From Nostoc sp. MG11 (GTDB taxonomy: Bacteria; Cyanobacteriota; Cyanobacteriia; Cyanobacteriales; Nostocaceae): a DNA stretch of 64,000 nt. This document shows, one piece after another, positions 63,389 through 64,000 of this stretch (positions are counted from its first letter, which is position 1; each line of letters starts with the position of its first letter). The notes beneath the pieces are model-generated. The model saw nothing but the letters and a program-made list of their open reading frames with translations. It was not told the origin of the DNA and did not search any database. The stretch is taken from positions 124,001 to 188,000 of the forward strand of contig NZ_JACXXN010000002.1 in assembly GCF_014904695.1 (NCBI RefSeq). Direction: 5' to 3'. The translations under genes were made by a program, and so were the position numbers.

Positions 63389-64000
63389 ATGAGCTTTTGG
63401 TTTTATCTATTTGTTGGAAGTGCAGTTGTTTCCTCTGCTCTATCTTTCAGGTGTAGTAGTCGGCAGGACAAACTGCGACGCCGAAACTTAAATCGTGTAG
63501 CAAGTTGTGGATTGACTGGTTATGAAGTTGCAACGTTGATCTTAAGAGAGAATAATCTGGGTGCGATATCTGTACAAAATGACCAAACCTCCCAAAAAGC
63601 CGCTTTCAGACCAAAAGAGGGAAAACGAGGAACCATACGTCTTCCCCCAGATATTTTTGCAGATTCCTCTCTACGTGCCATAGCAATCAGCGCTCATGAG
63701 TGCGGACATGCCTTGCAGTATTATTTTGGTCGCTCTTACTTCTCGATTTCTAAACTTACATTTGTTTTATTTTGGAGTTTCATCGGCAGCGGATTTTTTC
63801 TTTTGAATTTCAGCTTTATTTTTTTAAGTTTTATGGGAAGGGAGTTTTTTCTTATTCCCTTTTTGATTGTCCTTTTGGCAGCTATTCCTGGAATATGTTA
63901 CGTAGTAGGTACTCTCCAGTCCGAATCTGATGCCACTCATCGCGGTATTACGATGTTAGAACTAAAAAAGTTAATAGACTATCACGAAACTAGTTTTGTA
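63389..64000 (+). CDS. Zinc metallopeptidase, YugP family (3' end outside window)
   Basis: An ATG at 63389 opens a frame that runs to the right edge (204 codons) without a stop. It encodes an N-terminal helix, NLNRVASCGLTGYEVATLIL, the zinc motif SAHECGHALQYYFGR (HExxH), two further helices and QSESDATHRGITML, where the Glu would be the third zinc ligand. This is the layout of the membrane-embedded YugP/Zn_peptidase_2 family, whose substrates are unknown. Confidence 0.85.
   Translation, partial: MSFWFYLFVGSAVVSSALSFRCSSRQDKLRRRNLNRVASCGLTGYEVATLILRENNLGAISVQNDQTSQKAAFRPKEGKRGTIRLPPDIFADSSLRAIAISAHECGHALQYYFGRSYFSISKLTFVLFWSFIGSGFFLLNFSFIFLSFMGREFFLIPFLIVLLAAIPGICYVVGTLQSESDATHRGITMLELKKLIDYHETSFV

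Overview
The window is a chromosomal segment of a filamentous, Nostocales-type cyanobacterium. The evidence is the density of the HIP1 octamer (GCGATCGC), heptanucleotide tandem repeats and small palindromic elements in nearly every gap, and cyanobacterial families such as the helical carotenoid protein, DUF4168, DUF1868, DUF2808 and a cyanobacterial-type peptidylarginine deiminase. Both ends cut genes: a GH31 glucosidase on the left and a YugP-type zinc metallopeptidase on the right.

Layout. 1-8.4 kb: GH31 glucosidase, a 1517-residue membrane hybrid sensor kinase (four PAS, GAF, HisKA, HATPase, receiver) and a PAS-LuxR regulator. 8.6-11.7 kb: a six-repeat protein with one IDGxRP motif per 19-residue unit, lying on the same strand as a complete peptidylarginine deiminase; this is the most unusual pairing in the window. 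12.4-17.8 kb: DUF4168 protein, DNA polymerase III delta subunit, DUF1868 2H-phosphoesterase-like protein, Tat-exported beta-carbonic anhydrase and a cyclic-peptide-type ABC exporter. 17.9-32.1 kb: a hopanoid region with hpnI, a small carotenoid-binding-type protein, squalene-hopene cyclase, hpnB, a VapBC-like pair, hpnG, an RND permease, hpnA, hpnH and a second radical SAM enzyme of unknown role. 32.7-37.5 kb: small exported or membrane proteins, DOPA dioxygenase-like protein, a TpsB outer-membrane transporter and a class II aldolase. 37.7-51.8 kb: an exopolysaccharide locus (GalE and the initiating sugar transferase leftward; Wzc-like, Wzx-like, methyltransferase, three GT4 transferases, Wzy-like polymerase and a TIM-barrel protein rightward). 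51.9-53.8 kb: KGG stress protein, a transposon relic, a MITE and a 12-copy 21-bp minisatellite. 54.3-58.8 kb: a small redox/hydrolase cluster (NmrA reductase, alpha/beta hydrolase, frameshifted SDR, cupin) with an AraC regulator. 58.9-61.8 kb: gene debris (CHASE2, MerR, ATP-grasp ligase relics) among DUF2808, DoxX and DUF2945 genes. 61.9-64 kb: S41 protease and the truncated metallopeptidase.

How the genes work together. In the hopanoid region the cyclase makes the C30 skeleton, HpnH adds adenosine, HpnG removes adenine, and HpnI, HpnA and HpnB belong to side-chain glycosylation or modification. In the polysaccharide locus the sugar transferase primes the lipid carrier, GT4 enzymes extend it, the flippase and polymerase assemble the chain, and the Wzc-like protein controls length and export. 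A second theme is repeat invasion of genes: palindromic elements and purine-rich minisatellites sit in frame inside several enzymes, most strikingly three times in hpnB.

All assignments come from reading motifs by eye; no database search was run.
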